A DNA stretch of 64,000 bases from Anabaenopsis elenkinii CCIBt3563 (GCF_015245355.1 NZ_CP063311.1:432893-496892), one strand, 5' to 3'; positions 1 through 9,634 are shown, counted from the stretch's first letter. Notes: generated by a model not told the origin, from the letters alone. Translations and numbers: made by a program.

Positions 1-163
1 ATAGGTTGTTTTCCCCAGTTTGGGCTAAGGCTGAGGCTATCAGACCTTTGGGGAGGCGAGGAATACCGTTTAACCGCAGCTGTTGTTGGCGATTTAGTTG
101 GGAAAGTAGTTCTGTGTTTAGAGGCGATCGCCTCAAGGCACGCACAATAGAAGAAAATGCCAT
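1..163 (-). CDS. mfd: Transcription-repair coupling factor Mfd, N-terminal end only
   Basis: The minus strand reads from an ATG at 163 off the left edge of the window (54 complete codons). The predicted start MAFSSIVRALRRSP, followed by a stretch containing LNGIPRLPKGLIASALAQ, is the characteristic cyanobacterial Mfd N-terminus (UvrB-like damage-recognition region). Mfd is an ATP-dependent translocase that removes stalled RNA polymerase and recruits UvrA for transcription-coupled repair. Only the first part of a protein of roughly 1150 residues is present, so helicase motifs cannot be checked. It is divergent from the CNNM gene at 347. Identification rests on remembered family sequence and is fairly secure. 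Confidence 0.8.
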   Translation of the reverse strand, partial: MAFSSIVRALRRSPLNTELLSQLNRQQQLRLNGIPRLPKGLIASALAQTGENNL

Positions 164-346
164 AGTTATTATTAATTATACGGTTGGACGTTATTACAGG
201 TATAAACCTATAACTATCACGATCTCCGCCCTGTGGAGGGATGGGGTATGAGAGCGATTTGTGATCAAACGAATTACTATTACTAAATATTAACAGCTTG
301 AACACTGTTTTTCAGTTCACTTGCATGGAATGGCGATTGGTGAAAA

Positions 347-1675
347 ATGTCCTCTATCACCTTTGAAGTGTTAATCCTTTTAGTGTTAATTATAGCTAAT
401 GGTGTGTTTTACCTGGCGGAAGTCGCCATATCTAGTGCTAGTCAGGTCAGGTTGCAACAATTAGCCAACGAAGGAGATGGAAGGGCTAGGGTGGCGTTAA
501 GATTGGCTGAGTCACGGAGTCTTTTTTTCTCTAGGATTCAGTTGGTAATTAAGTTTTTGATTATCCTGACTGGGGTTTGGGCGGGGGCGGTAATTGCTGC
601 TAGGCTCAAGGTATATATAGGGTCGATTCCTTTTTTGGCATCTTACAGTCAACCTCTGGCTTTACTCCTAGTAGTTTTATTTATTACCTATTTATCCCTG
701 GTGATTGGGGAGTTATTACCTAGGGGTTTGGCTTTGAATAACCCTGAGGCGATCGCCAGATTTATGGCCATCCCCATGGAAAGACTGACTGGGTTAGTTT
801 CCCCTCTGGTCTATTTCCTGGGTGCTTCTACAGATGTGATCCTGCGGGGTTTGGGGATGACTCCCTATTTAAATCGTAGAATTACTGAGGAAGAAGTAAA
901 AATTTTAATTGAGCGGGGAACGGAGGCGGGGACTTTTGAGGAAGCGGAGCAGGATATGGTCGAGCGGGTTTTTCGCTTGGGCGATCGCTGTGTGAGTGCT
1001 TTTATGACACCCCGCCCTGATATTATTTGGTTAGACTTAGAGGATTCTCCAGAAACCAACCGTCAAAAGATTATGGAAAATACCTATTCTAGGTATCCAG
1101 TTTGTCGTGGTGGTTTGGATAATGTTTTAGGTATAATTTCTGTAATTGATTTACTAGGTAGGTGTTTGGCTAGTCAACCCATAGATTTAACCCTAGATTT
1201 AACCCTAGGATTGCGCCCCCCTGTATATGTACCAGAAATTACACCTGGTTTAAAGGTGTTGGAACTGTTTAAACAAACTATTACTTACATTGCTTTGGTG
1301 GTAGATGAGTATGGTGTCATTCAAGGGTTGGTAACCCTCAAGGACATCATGAGCGAAGTTGTTGGGGATGTTCCCGAGGAACCCGGAGGGGATGAACCCC
1401 AAGCGGTACAACGTGAGGATGGTTCCTGGCTTTTGGATGGGATGTTACACATAGATGAATTTTATCAACTTTTTGATCTCCAAGAGTGGGAAATTGAAGA
1501 AAGGGGTAACTATCAAACTTTGGGGGGTTTTGTGATCAATCATCTGGGTCGAATTCCTGCGGTAGCAGATTATTTTGAATGGCGCAGGATGCGGATTGAG
1601 GTGGTAGATATGGACGGTAATCGTGTTGATAAAGTTTTGTTAACACCCCCCAGGGACGCAGATCCCCTCGGTTAA
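347..1675 (+). CDS. CNNM/CorC-type membrane protein (DUF21, CBS pair, CorC_HlyC)
   Basis: A 442-residue inner-membrane protein. Residues 1-190 form a DUF21/CNNM domain with hydrophobic segments (around 5-25, 65-85, 100-125, 150-165). Residues about 205-325 form a CBS-domain pair (starting near FMTPRPDIIWLDLE), and about 350-430 a CorC_HlyC domain (DGSWLLDGMLHIDEF). The family is usually annotated 'hemolysin family protein', but members are better linked to magnesium/cobalt efflux or ion homeostasis with nucleotide sensing by the CBS pair. Length and domain order are normal. It is divergent from mfd and its stop lies two bases from the stop of the convergent TPR gene. The exact substrate is not shown by the sequence. 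Confidence 0.85.
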   Translation: MSSITFEVLILLVLIIANGVFYLAEVAISSASQVRLQQLANEGDGRARVALRLAESRSLFFSRIQLVIKFLIILTGVWAGAVIAARLKVYIGSIPFLASYSQPLALLLVVLFITYLSLVIGELLPRGLALNNPEAIARFMAIPMERLTGLVSPLVYFLGASTDVILRGLGMTPYLNRRITEEEVKILIERGTEAGTFEEAEQDMVERVFRLGDRCVSAFMTPRPDIIWLDLEDSPETNRQKIMENTYSRYPVCRGGLDNVLGIISVIDLLGRCLASQPIDLTLDLTLGLRPPVYVPEITPGLKVLELFKQTITYIALVVDEYGVIQGLVTLKDIMSEVVGDVPEEPGGDEPQAVQREDGSWLLDGMLHIDEFYQLFDLQEWEIEERGNYQTLGGFVINHLGRIPAVADYFEWRRMRIEVVDMDGNRVDKVLLTPPRDADPLG

Positions 1676-1677
1676 AC

Positions 1678-4600
1678 TTAACCACAACTACAGTAGTTCC
1701 CATAGCGACGGTATTTCTGTGCTTCATCGGTTAATTCTTGCTCTGCTAACAGTTGAGCTAAAGCTTGATAAGTTGCGGGAGAGGAACGGTCAAGGGATAG
1801 GGATTGTAAATAAGCCCAAATGGCTTTTTCCACATCATCAGCTGCTTGATAAGCTAAACCCAATTGGTAGTAACCTTGAGGATCATCAGGATAACCTTTG
1901 GTATAGTCTTGATAGTCTTCTAGGGTAGTTCCGGGTTGCAATTTCTCAGGGAGACTAGGGATACTAAGTGACTGTTCCCCAGATTGTAGATAAATTTCCC
2001 ACATTTGCTCATAACTGGTTTCTAGAGTCCTGGCCATGTCCTCCACATCCAACAAAGAAGACTCTTGCATTCTCTGGCGCATCGTCCGGCGCAAACTTGC
2101 CAAAATCGCCGGATTTTGGGCTAATTCTACAGCTTTTTGCACATACTCAGCCTGACTGTGAGCAATAAAATCATCTAAACCCAAGGTATGGAGAATACTA
2201 GCACTCATCCGCTCCATTTTCCGACTCCCTGCGAGGGTGAGGGTAGGTACTCCCATCCACAAAGCTTCACAGGTGGTAGTACACCCTGTATAGGGGATGC
2301 TATCTAAATGCAGGTCAACTTGATTATATAGGTTGAGGTGGTCTTGGTCCGCTGCGTAACCACCGTATAAGGCGATGCGTTTGGGGTCGATACCCTCTTT
2401 CATAAAGGGGGTTTGAATTTTCTCTGTAATTAGGGGGTTGAAAACATTAGAACTGGCGCATTTAATCACCAAGCGGGAATGGGGAACAGCTTTGAGGATT
2501 GCAGTCCACATGGATAGGGTTTCCGGTGTCAGTTTCCGTAGGGTGTTGAAGGATGCAAAGGTAAAAATACCCGTTTTTTCGTAAGGAAGTTGAGTAATAT
2601 CCGGTGTATCTTTCAATGGTTCATAACTGACATAGCACCGGGGTAAACGCCAAATTGTTTCGCTGGTTTTTTCCTGAGTCTCAGGGGGGTGGAGAACTTC
2701 ATCGGTAATCCAATAGTCAATGGTGGGTAAGCCGGTGGTAGCAAAATATCCTAAGTATGTAGCTTGGATGGGGGCGGGTTTCATTCCCAATACCACCAAC
2801 CGGTTACTTACCGTGTGTCCCGCTAAATCTACCAGAATATCTATGCGATCGCTTTTAATTAATTCTGCTACTTCTAGATCAGTCATCCCCACTGTGGAAC
2901 GCCAAGCGTCACAGATGTTGATAATTTCCTCCGTAATTCCATCGGGTTTACTCACTTCTCCATAACAGAAAACCTCTACACGATTGCGATCATGGTGTTG
3001 GATGACCGGTTTAATAAATGCACTGACTGAATGTCTGCGGAAATCAGGGGAAATATAGCCAATGCGTAGGGGTCGGTGTGGGGTTTTAGGGTTGGGGTGA
3101 TTTTTGAGGTGTGGTAACCATTGATTCCCTACTTGCTGTAAATACCACAGTTCCGCGGAATCTAGGATTTCTTGGGGGGTAAAATTGCTCAGAGCACTAA
3201 TGTTAAACAGAAAACTAGAATGGAGTTTGGGGTTATGGGGGTTAATTTTTAGGGCTTCGTTGAAGAGATTAATAGACTCTAGGATTTTCCCTTGGTCGTT
3301 GGCGAAATAACCTAAAAGTTCGTAGGTTTCGCTGTGCTGGGGATTGATTTTGAGGACTTTTTCAATACATTCTTGGGCTAAGTTGGGTTGTCCATTTTGA
3401 TAGTAAACATAACTTAAGTTTTTCAGCGCCCCAATGTATTCTGGGTTGATTTCTACAGCCCGATTATAGTAGTATATAGCTTCAATATAATATTTCTCAT
3501 TTTGGAAGATACAGCCTAGATTGTAGTAAGCTAACGCTGCCTCTGGGTCTAGTTCAATCACGTATTCAAAGCATTTTTGCGCTTCTTTTAATTTCCCTTG
3601 ATTAACTAGGTCTGTGCCTGTATTATTGATATGATTAGTCAGTTTTGGTAATAATTCTAGGTCACTAGGTTCTAAAAGATTGGCGATGACATCTACATTT
3701 TCCTGTTCATAGATCAGCGCTAAGTTAAATTTAGCCCCTTGATGGCTGGGGTCGAGTGCTAAAACTTGAGAAAATTCCCCTATGGCTGCGGTAAACTGTT
3801 GCTGTCGCCGATAAATTAAGCCTAAACGATAGTGAGCTTTAGTGTAATTGGGGTGAATGGCGATCGCCTGGGTGTGGTGATTAATGGCTGCTTCCCAGTT
3901 ATACTGTTGTTCATAGACCAATCCCAAATTATGGTGAGATTTAGCTAACTGGGGTTGGATACTCACAGCCCGTAAATACCATTTTTCTGCTAAAGTGAAT
4001 TCATGTTGTTGAGTTAAGATATTACCGAACAGATGGCAGATTTCCCCTGCTACTTCCCCTCCCCCCCGGTTCGTTAATCTGGTAATTAGATATTCGTCTA
4101 AGGAGTTGTAAAATTCCTCCCTCAAGGACGGTTTAAAGGAGATACTCTGTGTTAGTATGGGGTTGAGTTCTGTAAGTAGGGTTGGTAACTCTATAGCTGC
4201 TAAATGTTGCTCTAGTTTCAGGGATAACTCAGCCTCATCTGTGTAATTAAAATAGACAAGTAATGGTTGCAGTAGGGTTTCAATAATTAAACATTGTTCT
4301 GGGCTGAGGCTTTGAGTCCAGGGTGTTGCTGCGGGTAAAGAATACTGGTTAATTAAACTTGTAAGCCGTGGATCTGTGGGTGTAAGTTCTACTGTAAGTT
4401 CTAAATATTCAGCTACTTGAGTAATAGTTAAATCGGGTTGGGAAACTAGGTTTTCTCTGGCGATGAATAAGGTATGCTCTTGGGGAAACCATTTTTCTTG
4501 ATATTGTTGCCACAGATTTAATAAGCTAGATGCAAAGGCGGCTTTTTCCGTGGGACTAGTCACCAGAGTAGGGAGAATTTCCCGGGGGTCTTGATGTACA

Positions 4601-4840
4601 TAGATGCTCTTGGCTTCACCTTCGTGAATCTTCCCTAGGGCGAATTCTGAAGTAACCCGATACTCTACCAGTGTGACCGCAGAGGTTAGGTCAACCAGTT
4701 TAAAATAAGCCTCTATTTCCGGTGCTGTATTACAAGCTATTCCTTGGATAGCTTGGTTACCGATGTCAGTGACTAAGGAATTACACAGGTTGTAAGATAA
4801 CTTTCTTAACTCGTTGCTAATCCCACCGCAAAAAATAATC
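1678..4840 (-). CDS. TPR / O-GlcNAc-transferase-like (GT41, SPINDLY-type) protein, 5' end removed by IS
   Basis: The longest start-to-stop reading uses a GTG at 4563 (961 residues), but the frame is open upstream to 4840, where the IS begins, and that extra part looks coding. Counting from 4563: residues 1-110 resemble the end of a sulfotransferase-like region (the upstream stretch has SIYVHQDPREIL, and RENLVSQPDLTITQVAEYL follows), TPR repeats occupy about 190-480, a GT41 SPINDLY/OGT catalytic region about 500-860 (IGYISPDFRRHSVS, ILVDLAGHTVSNRL, YTGCTTTCEALWMGVP), and another TPR pair the C-terminus. Relatives in cyanobacteria are large glycan or surface-polysaccharide biosynthesis proteins. 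The native start and promoter are lost, so it is probably a non-functional or misexpressed remnant. The sulfotransferase assignment is inference. Confidence 0.72.
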
Positions 4841-5141
4841 TAGGAGTTACGCATTGACAGAATAACAAAATAGTGAATTGATAAATATAGGTCGTCTACT
4901 TGCTAGGTATCAGACAATTAGAAAAATCACGAAACCATCCACAGCGCAATGCAATCTAGACCTATACACCTTATTTTTACTGTCAGAGCCAAAGTTTGGG
5001 GGGTGCAGTAGGTTAGCAGAGATATTAGGAGACGTTTCACATGATAGTGTGAATCGCTTTTTATTGAGAGAGCGATATGAACCGAAAGATTTATTCAACA
5101 TTATAGAAAAAGTTATTAACTTGGTAGGAGGAATACTAAGT
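4841..5141 (+). mobile_element. Partial IS copy (left-end 301 bp), tandem with the full IS
   Basis: Bases 4841-5141 repeat, essentially identically, the first 301 bases of the following full element (5142-5442), giving an exact 301-bp period. It begins with the terminal repeat TAGGAGTTACGCATTGACA and stops at AATACTAAGT inside the transposase gene, where the next copy starts. The right part of this first copy is absent on the far side of the full element. It therefore looks like one copy inserted into another followed by deletion, or a failed one-ended event. Confidence 0.85.
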
Positions 5142-5144
5142 TAG
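4878..5144 (+). pseudogene. Truncated transposase, N-terminal 88 residues
   Basis: This reading frame encodes the first 88 residues of the transposase that is complete at 5179, from MINIGRLLARYQTI to VGGILS, and is then cut by the start of the next IS copy, which supplies the stop. The catalytic acidic residues lie downstream and are missing, so no active enzyme can be made. It could at most act as a binding-domain fragment; there is no direct evidence of that. Confidence 0.85.
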
Positions 5145-6282
5145 GAGTTACGCATTGACAGAATAACAAAATAGTGAATTGATAAATATAGGTCGTCTAC
5201 TTGCTAGGTATCAGACAATTAGAAAAATCACGAAACCATCCACAGCGCAATGCAATCTAGACCTATACACCTTATTTTTACTGTCAGAGCCAAAGTTTGG
5301 GGGGTGCAGTAGGTTAGCAGAGATATTAGGAGACGTTTCACATGATAGTGTGAATCGCTTTTTATTGAGAGAGCGATATGAACCGAAAGATTTATTCAAC
5401 ATTATAGAAAAAGTTATTAACTTGGTAGGAGGAATACTAAGTGTAGATGATACAGTGATAGAAAAGATTTACAGCGACCCCAAAAATGCTGAATTAATCG
5501 GTTATTTTTGGTCAGGTAAAGCCCATAAAACAATTATTGGCTTAAATTTAATCACTCTATATTACAGTGATATTCATGGTAATTCAGTGCCAATAAATTA
5601 CAGAATATATGATAAAAAGGAGGGAAAAACAAAAAACGATTATTTTAGAGAAATGGTAAGTGAAATAATAAGCTGGGGAGTCAAACCCAGAATTGTAACA
5701 GGTGATAGTTGGTATTCAGGAGTAGAAAATTTGAAATTCCTAAAAAACCAGAAATTGGGTTTTCTCTTCGGAATTGAAAAAAATAGAACTGTTTCAAATG
5801 AGCCACACAAGTATTGTCAAGTAAGCACTCTGGCTATTCCCGAAGAAGGATTAAGGACTCATCTGAAAGAATTTGGATTTATAAAGTTGTTGAGGAAAGA
5901 CTTTAAAAAAGAAGACTCTAGACACTATATTTTGTATCTTCCAGATGAGGAAAGAATCGAGGATATAACTAGAAATGAATTTATGACAATTCATGATACT
6001 CATTGGGGAATTGAAACCTTTCATCGAGCCATAAAACAAGTATGTGGAATTTGTCGGTTCATGGTTAGGGATACTCATGCAATTAAGACTCACATCTTTT
6101 GTTCACTTCAAGCTTTTGTTAAGTTGGAGTTTATGCGCTCTGAAAAAATAATTAGCAATTGGTATGAAATACAACGGAATCTGTTTACTTTAGTTGTACG
6201 TGAGCATATTTTTGCTAATCTTAATAGCGATCGCATGATCTAGATATCATAGATCATATTTTTTGTCAATGCGTAAGTCCTA
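5142..6282 (+). mobile_element. Full-length IS element, 1141 bp, IS4-superfamily-like
   Basis: The element is bounded by inverted repeats: TAGGAGTTACGCATTGACA at 5142-5160 and its near-perfect complement at 6264-6282 (one mismatch, G/C). It carries one transposase gene (5179-6243). The flanks do not show a matching target duplication: the left flank is the truncated copy and the right flank begins ATATAATG. This, with two unrelated broken genes on either side, indicates that insertion was followed by deletion. Family assignment is from the transposase only. Confidence 0.82.
5179..6243 (+). CDS. DDE transposase (IS4-superfamily-like), complete
   Basis: A 354-residue transposase occupying nearly all of the IS. 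Visible motifs are consistent with an RNase-H-fold DDE enzyme: SVDDTVIEKIY (first Asp, near residue 90), VTGDSWYSGVENL (second Asp, near 177) and HWGIETFHRAIKQ (Glu, near 276). Such enzymes cut and join the element ends. It appears intact, with no internal stop or frameshift, so the element may still be active. Base composition is more AT-rich than the neighbouring chromosomal genes. The precise IS family (IS4, IS701 or relative) cannot be settled by eye. Confidence 0.82.
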   Translation: MINIGRLLARYQTIRKITKPSTAQCNLDLYTLFLLSEPKFGGCSRLAEILGDVSHDSVNRFLLRERYEPKDLFNIIEKVINLVGGILSVDDTVIEKIYSDPKNAELIGYFWSGKAHKTIIGLNLITLYYSDIHGNSVPINYRIYDKKEGKTKNDYFREMVSEIISWGVKPRIVTGDSWYSGVENLKFLKNQKLGFLFGIEKNRTVSNEPHKYCQVSTLAIPEEGLRTHLKEFGFIKLLRKDFKKEDSRHYILYLPDEERIEDITRNEFMTIHDTHWGIETFHRAIKQVCGICRFMVRDTHAIKTHIFCSLQAFVKLEFMRSEKIISNWYEIQRNLFTLVVREHIFANLNSDRMI

Positions 6283-6544
6283 ATATAATGTATTCAGCAA
6301 CCCCCAGAGTGGGACTTTAACTATGGGTGCTTCCTATGTCAACTCCCCCACTAACCGATATGGGAATTTAGTTAGGAATATTCGCTCTGTCACATTACCT
6401 GACTCCGACATTCAGTTTAGAAGTAGTTACCTAGGAATGATACTGCGTTATCAAAGTCCTGACTCTAAAATAGCGATCGACTCTCGCATCCAAAACAGTG
6501 AAAGTGGTTGGCGAGGACAACTCAATCTGCAAGTTAAATTGTAA
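6283..6544 (+). pseudogene. 3' stub of an unknown gene truncated by the IS
   Basis: Immediately right of the IS a frame is open from 6284 (first residues NVFSNPQSGTLTMG) to a stop at 6544, about 86 residues. An internal ATG at 6323 would give 73 residues. It reads like the C-terminal part of a longer protein, with alternating polar and hydrophobic residues (FRSSYLGMILRYQ, GQLNLQVKL at the end) such as are found in beta-rich or outer-membrane proteins. I do not recognise the family. It runs opposite to the TPR/GT41 remnant on the other side of the IS, so the 5' ends of both divergent genes have been deleted. Confidence 0.5.
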
Positions 6545-6545
6545 G

Positions 6546-6652
6546 GTGTTGATGGTTGACGGTTGACGGTTGACTGTTGACGGTTGACGGTTGACGGTTG
6601 ACTGTTGACGGTTGACTGTTGACGGTTGACTGTTGACGGTTGACTGTTGATG
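6546..6652 (+). repeat. Heptanucleotide tandem repeat (GGTTGAC/TGTTGAC)
   Basis: About fifteen tandem 7-bp units alternating GGTTGAC and TGTTGAC fill the gap between the truncated gene stub and the convergent small secreted-protein gene. This is the class of short tandemly repeated repetitive sequences well known in filamentous cyanobacteria. The unit variants are interspersed rather than blocked, which points to repeated slippage or unequal exchange. No coding or terminator function is visible. Confidence 0.9.
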
Positions 6653-6666
6653 GGAGCAGGGGGGTT

Positions 6667-7182
6667 TTAATCTAAATTAGTAAAAGTAAATGTTCCTTCT
6701 CCTGTTGGTAAGGGAGGTTCGGGACTAACTAAATTACCATTATTAAATCTCACCCCTGATTGTAACCTCGTAGTGCTGGGTACATTCACCGACGGTTGGG
6801 TAATGGAGATATTTGGTCTTGTCACCTGGGGTAAACTAATAATAGAATTAGTACTTACCGCTGGTCTACCCACAACCGGACGGTTTACCGAACTACTGGG
6901 TACTGTGATCTTAGGTATCTTAATTGTCGGTCGAGTAGTCACATAAATCTCAGAAATCCTCACAACATCCGTTGTAGTGCTTTGCTTTGGGATAGTCACA
7001 TAGGGGGGGGGAGTAACTCGGCGGTTAGTAATTGACGGTGGGGTAATATTGGGAACTCTGGGAACCGTCACCTCAGGACGGGTAATTATATCTCGAACTG
7101 TTGGAACTGTTGGAACTGTTTCACCCTGAACCCCTGGAGAGATTAACACCCACACCACCACAGTTAAAAGTAACCCTTTCAT
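6667..7182 (-). CDS. Small secreted Thr/Pro/Val-rich hypothetical protein
   Basis: A 171-residue protein with a clear Sec signal peptide (MKGLLLTVVVWVLISPGVQG, cleavage near residue 20). The mature part is low complexity with recurring short motifs of the type RPxVTVPxVP, ITPPSI, RPTIKIPKITVP and RPNISITQPSVNVP, rich in Val, Thr, Pro and Ile and without Cys. That composition suggests an extended beta or wall-associated periplasmic protein. Its start codon overlaps the stop of the upstream SDR gene by four bases (ATGA), so the two are translationally coupled. No family is recognised. Confidence 0.65.
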   Translation of the reverse strand: MKGLLLTVVVWVLISPGVQGETVPTVPTVRDIITRPEVTVPRVPNITPPSITNRRVTPPPYVTIPKQSTTTDVVRISEIYVTTRPTIKIPKITVPSSSVNRPVVGRPAVSTNSIISLPQVTRPNISITQPSVNVPSTTRLQSGVRFNNGNLVSPEPPLPTGEGTFTFTNLD

Positions 7183-8138
7183 ACTTTCCCCTCCTTAACA
7201 CCGCTAATTCTTAAAACATCCCTCATGGTTGCACAGTAGTTTGGCAACCCCCAAATACCAGGATTAATCACATGATCATAACTAAAGTGACGATAGTTCA
7301 TACAGAATCTATCCCAAGCCGCCATTTGAATACGAAATACTGCAATAATTAAGTTAGCTAAAGCCAATGATAGGGGAATGCGAAAATAAATCTTTTTCTG
7401 GAGATAGGCGCAGACATCCACCACTGCTTGGTTAGCCGTTAAAGCCGGTTGTCCTAAAACAAACTGACGGGGTTGATTTCCTTGAGGTGGGGAATCTATT
7501 AGATATTCTACCACAGTGGCAATATCTTGTCCATGGATAAAATGAAAACTGCCATCTACCTGCAAAAAGCGAATTAAGTTAATATATTTAGTTACTTCTG
7601 CAATCCCCCCTGTCAGATGGGAATAGGGTTTAGTCTCATCCCCACCCAAAACCAAGGTAGGGAAGACCTTAGTAATTTTCCCCGCCATTTCTAGCTGGGA
7701 CATCTTTTGGAGACAATCATATTTAGAACGAATATAGTCAGTACCAATTTCCCCTGCTTCCGGGAGGGGTTGGTTATGACGGTCTAATACACTAGCTGTG
7801 GAGAAATAAATCACCTGTTCGCAGCGTACAGGGTCGAGCATTTTGATTAACTCTAGGGTCTTAGAGACATTCACATCAAAGGTCTGGTCACCTCCCCAAG
7901 CGGTAGCGGTCAGGACTGCGGTATCAATTGTGGGTAACAAATCAGCCAACAGGTGAATTTTGGCCATATCACCCTGAATCACATTGATACCCGATCGCAC
8001 TTGAGTATCAACTTGTAATTTTGCCGGGTTTCTCACCAGTAAATATAACTCGTGACTGGTATTTTCAATTAAAGCTTCTGTAATATAATGACCTATACAA
8101 CCACTGGCACCAGTGACTAAAATCCGTTTTTTTTCCAT
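7179..8138 (-). CDS. NAD(P)-dependent epimerase/dehydratase (extended SDR)
   Basis: A 319-residue extended short-chain dehydrogenase/reductase. The N-terminus has the Rossmann glycine motif TGASGCIGHY (residues 9-18), an acidic residue binding region (VIQGDMAKI, about 54-62), and the catalytic YxxxK in YIRSK (about 135-139), preceded by the serine-containing FSTASVLD. The family acts on nucleotide sugars, flavonoid-type or other small substrates; substrate cannot be told from sequence. It is first in a two-gene operon with the secreted low-complexity protein (4-bp overlap). Upstream lies an AT-rich stretch with repeated TTAATTAATAC, then the GC-rich repeat cluster. Confidence 0.8.
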   Translation of the reverse strand: MEKKRILVTGASGCIGHYITEALIENTSHELYLLVRNPAKLQVDTQVRSGINVIQGDMAKIHLLADLLPTIDTAVLTATAWGGDQTFDVNVSKTLELIKMLDPVRCEQVIYFSTASVLDRHNQPLPEAGEIGTDYIRSKYDCLQKMSQLEMAGKITKVFPTLVLGGDETKPYSHLTGGIAEVTKYINLIRFLQVDGSFHFIHGQDIATVVEYLIDSPPQGNQPRQFVLGQPALTANQAVVDVCAYLQKKIYFRIPLSLALANLIIAVFRIQMAAWDRFCMNYRHFSYDHVINPGIWGLPNYCATMRDVLRISGVKEGKV

Positions 8139-8203
8139 GGTATTTTCTGATAAATTAATACTTTAATTAATACTTAAATTAATACTTTAATTATATCATG
8201 GGG

Positions 8204-8440
8204 CAGGCAAGATACCCACTCAACAAGATTTGATGGGGGTATAATATAATCAGGGCGGGCAAGATGCCCACCCCACAGCCGGCAAGATGCCCACCCCACA
8301 GCCGGCAGGCAAGATGCGGGGGTATAATATAATCAGGGCGGGCAAGATGCGGGGGTATAATATAATCAGGGCGGGCAAGATGCCCACCCCACAGCCGGCC
8401 ACCCCACAGCCGGCGGGCAAGATGCCCACCCCACAGCCGA
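8204..8440. repeat. Dispersed GC-rich repeat cluster (GGCAAGATGCCCACCCCACAGCC units)
   Basis: This intergenic block is built from two motifs in several partial copies: one containing GGCAAGATGCCCACCC followed by CACAGCCGG, and one containing GGGGGTATAATATAATCAGG. Copies occur at about 8258-8283, 8281-8306, 8305-8340, 8338-8375, 8370-8400 and 8413-8438. Similar GGCAAGATGCCCACCC sequences are common in filamentous cyanobacteria. The GC-rich parts can pair internally (GGGCA...TGCCC). Small ORFs on both strands are products of the repeat and are not genes. It separates hemE from the SDR operon. Confidence 0.85.
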
Positions 8441-8454
8441 TTCAGGAAATACAA

Positions 8455-9510
8455 CTAAACTCCTACAGCTTTGAGTTGCTTTGCTGTTTCAAAGAAGAAA
8501 GCCACATTTTCCTCTGGTGTTTCTGGTAGCACACCATGACCGAGATTGAGGATATGACCCCAATTACCAGCCTTACGCACTGTATCAATAATGCGATCGC
8601 GGATGAAATCCTGAGAACCAAATAACACCCCAGGGTCAAGATTTCCCTGAACCTTGACCTGTTTACCCAATCTCGCCCGAGCTTCGGCCATATCCACAGC
8701 CCAATCAACGGTGACAATATCAGCACCAGATTTTGGCATTCTTTCCAACACCCCCGCACTACCGCTAACCAACAAAATCAACGGTGTATCAGGATGAGTT
8801 TGTTTAACTTGCTCAAACACCCGCCGTTGATAGGGCAGAGCAAAGGTATCATAATCTTGGGGACTGAGTTGACCGGCCCAAGAATCGAACATCTGCACCA
8901 CTTGAGCACCGCAATCAATTTGATAGCGGGTATAAACAGCGATCGCATCAGCCAACTTAGCCAACAGTTGATGTAACATAGTCGGGTCTGAGAAGGCCAT
9001 ATTTTTAATCACAGAGTAAGTTTTAGAACCCTTACCCTCCACCGCATAAGCTGCTAAAGTCCAGGGTGCGCCCACAAAGCCTAAAACTGTGGACTGATTA
9101 CCTACTTCCTGACGTAACGCCTGCAAAATAGTCTTAATAAAGGGTAGACATACTTCTGGTTCTAGGGGACGCAGCTGATCAATTTGTGCTTGAGTGCGGA
9201 GGGGGGAATGAATAATTGGACCTTTACCCTCTGCAATATCCATTTCAATCCCCAAACCAGGTAAAGGGGTAACAATATCCGAAAATAAAATCACCCCATC
9301 TGGGCGGAATGCTTTCCAAGGTTGTAGGGAAACTTCGATCGCCACTTCGGGAATTTCCGAGCGATCGCGGAAAGAAGGATATTTTTCCCTTAAATCTCGA
9401 TATGCTTTCATGTATCGTCCTGCTTGTCGCATCATCCACACAGGAGGACGATCTACTACTTCACCACGTGCAGCTCGGAGGAGATGAGGAGCCGTTAACG
9501 AAACACCCAT
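8455..9510 (-). CDS. hemE: Uroporphyrinogen decarboxylase
   Basis: A 351-residue enzyme that decarboxylates the four acetate side chains of uroporphyrinogen III to coproporphyrinogen III, shared by heme and chlorophyll synthesis in the cytosol. The family signature [14 protein letters not shown] is at residues 21-34, and [16 protein letters not shown] near 144-159. The active-site region [16 protein letters not shown] lies near 73-88 and [11 protein letters not shown] near the C-terminus. Length is typical and the reading frame is intact. The ATG is preceded by a long AT-rich leader. Its 3' end abuts the dispersed repeat cluster. Confidence 0.95.
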   Translation of the reverse strand: MGVSLTAPHLLRAARGEVVDRPPVWMMRQAGRYMKAYRDLREKYPSFRDRSEIPEVAIEVSLQPWKAFRPDGVILFSDIVTPLPGLGIEMDIAEGKGPIIHSPLRTQAQIDQLRPLEPEVCLPFIKTILQALRQEVGNQSTVLGFVGAPWTLAAYAVEGKGSKTYSVIKNMAFSDPTMLHQLLAKLADAIAVYTRYQIDCGAQVVQMFDSWAGQLSPQDYDTFALPYQRRVFEQVKQTHPDTPLILLVSGSAGVLERMPKSGADIVTVDWAVDMAEARARLGKQVKVQGNLDPGVLFGSQDFIRDRIIDTVRKAGNWGHILNLGHGVLPETPEENVAFFFETAKQLKAVGV

Positions 9511-9634
9511 TTAATGCTTATTCCTAAGTGATTCTTTTTATGCCACTGTTTAGCTTATCATTCACTAGATAACCTTTTTACAGAGGGTGACCTCCCAGCA
9601 TAACAGTTAATGCTGTACTTTCATCATTCAACCC

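Noticed and set aside
8204-8440. Possible CRISPR array
   Set aside because: The copies are irregular, partly fused and not separated by unique spacers of constant length.
8191-8529. ORFs of about 80 residues on both strands over the repeat cluster
   Set aside because: Their proteins are reiterated translations of the repeat units (RLWGGHLA, GKMPTPQPA) and overlap hemE; they have no independent coding signal.
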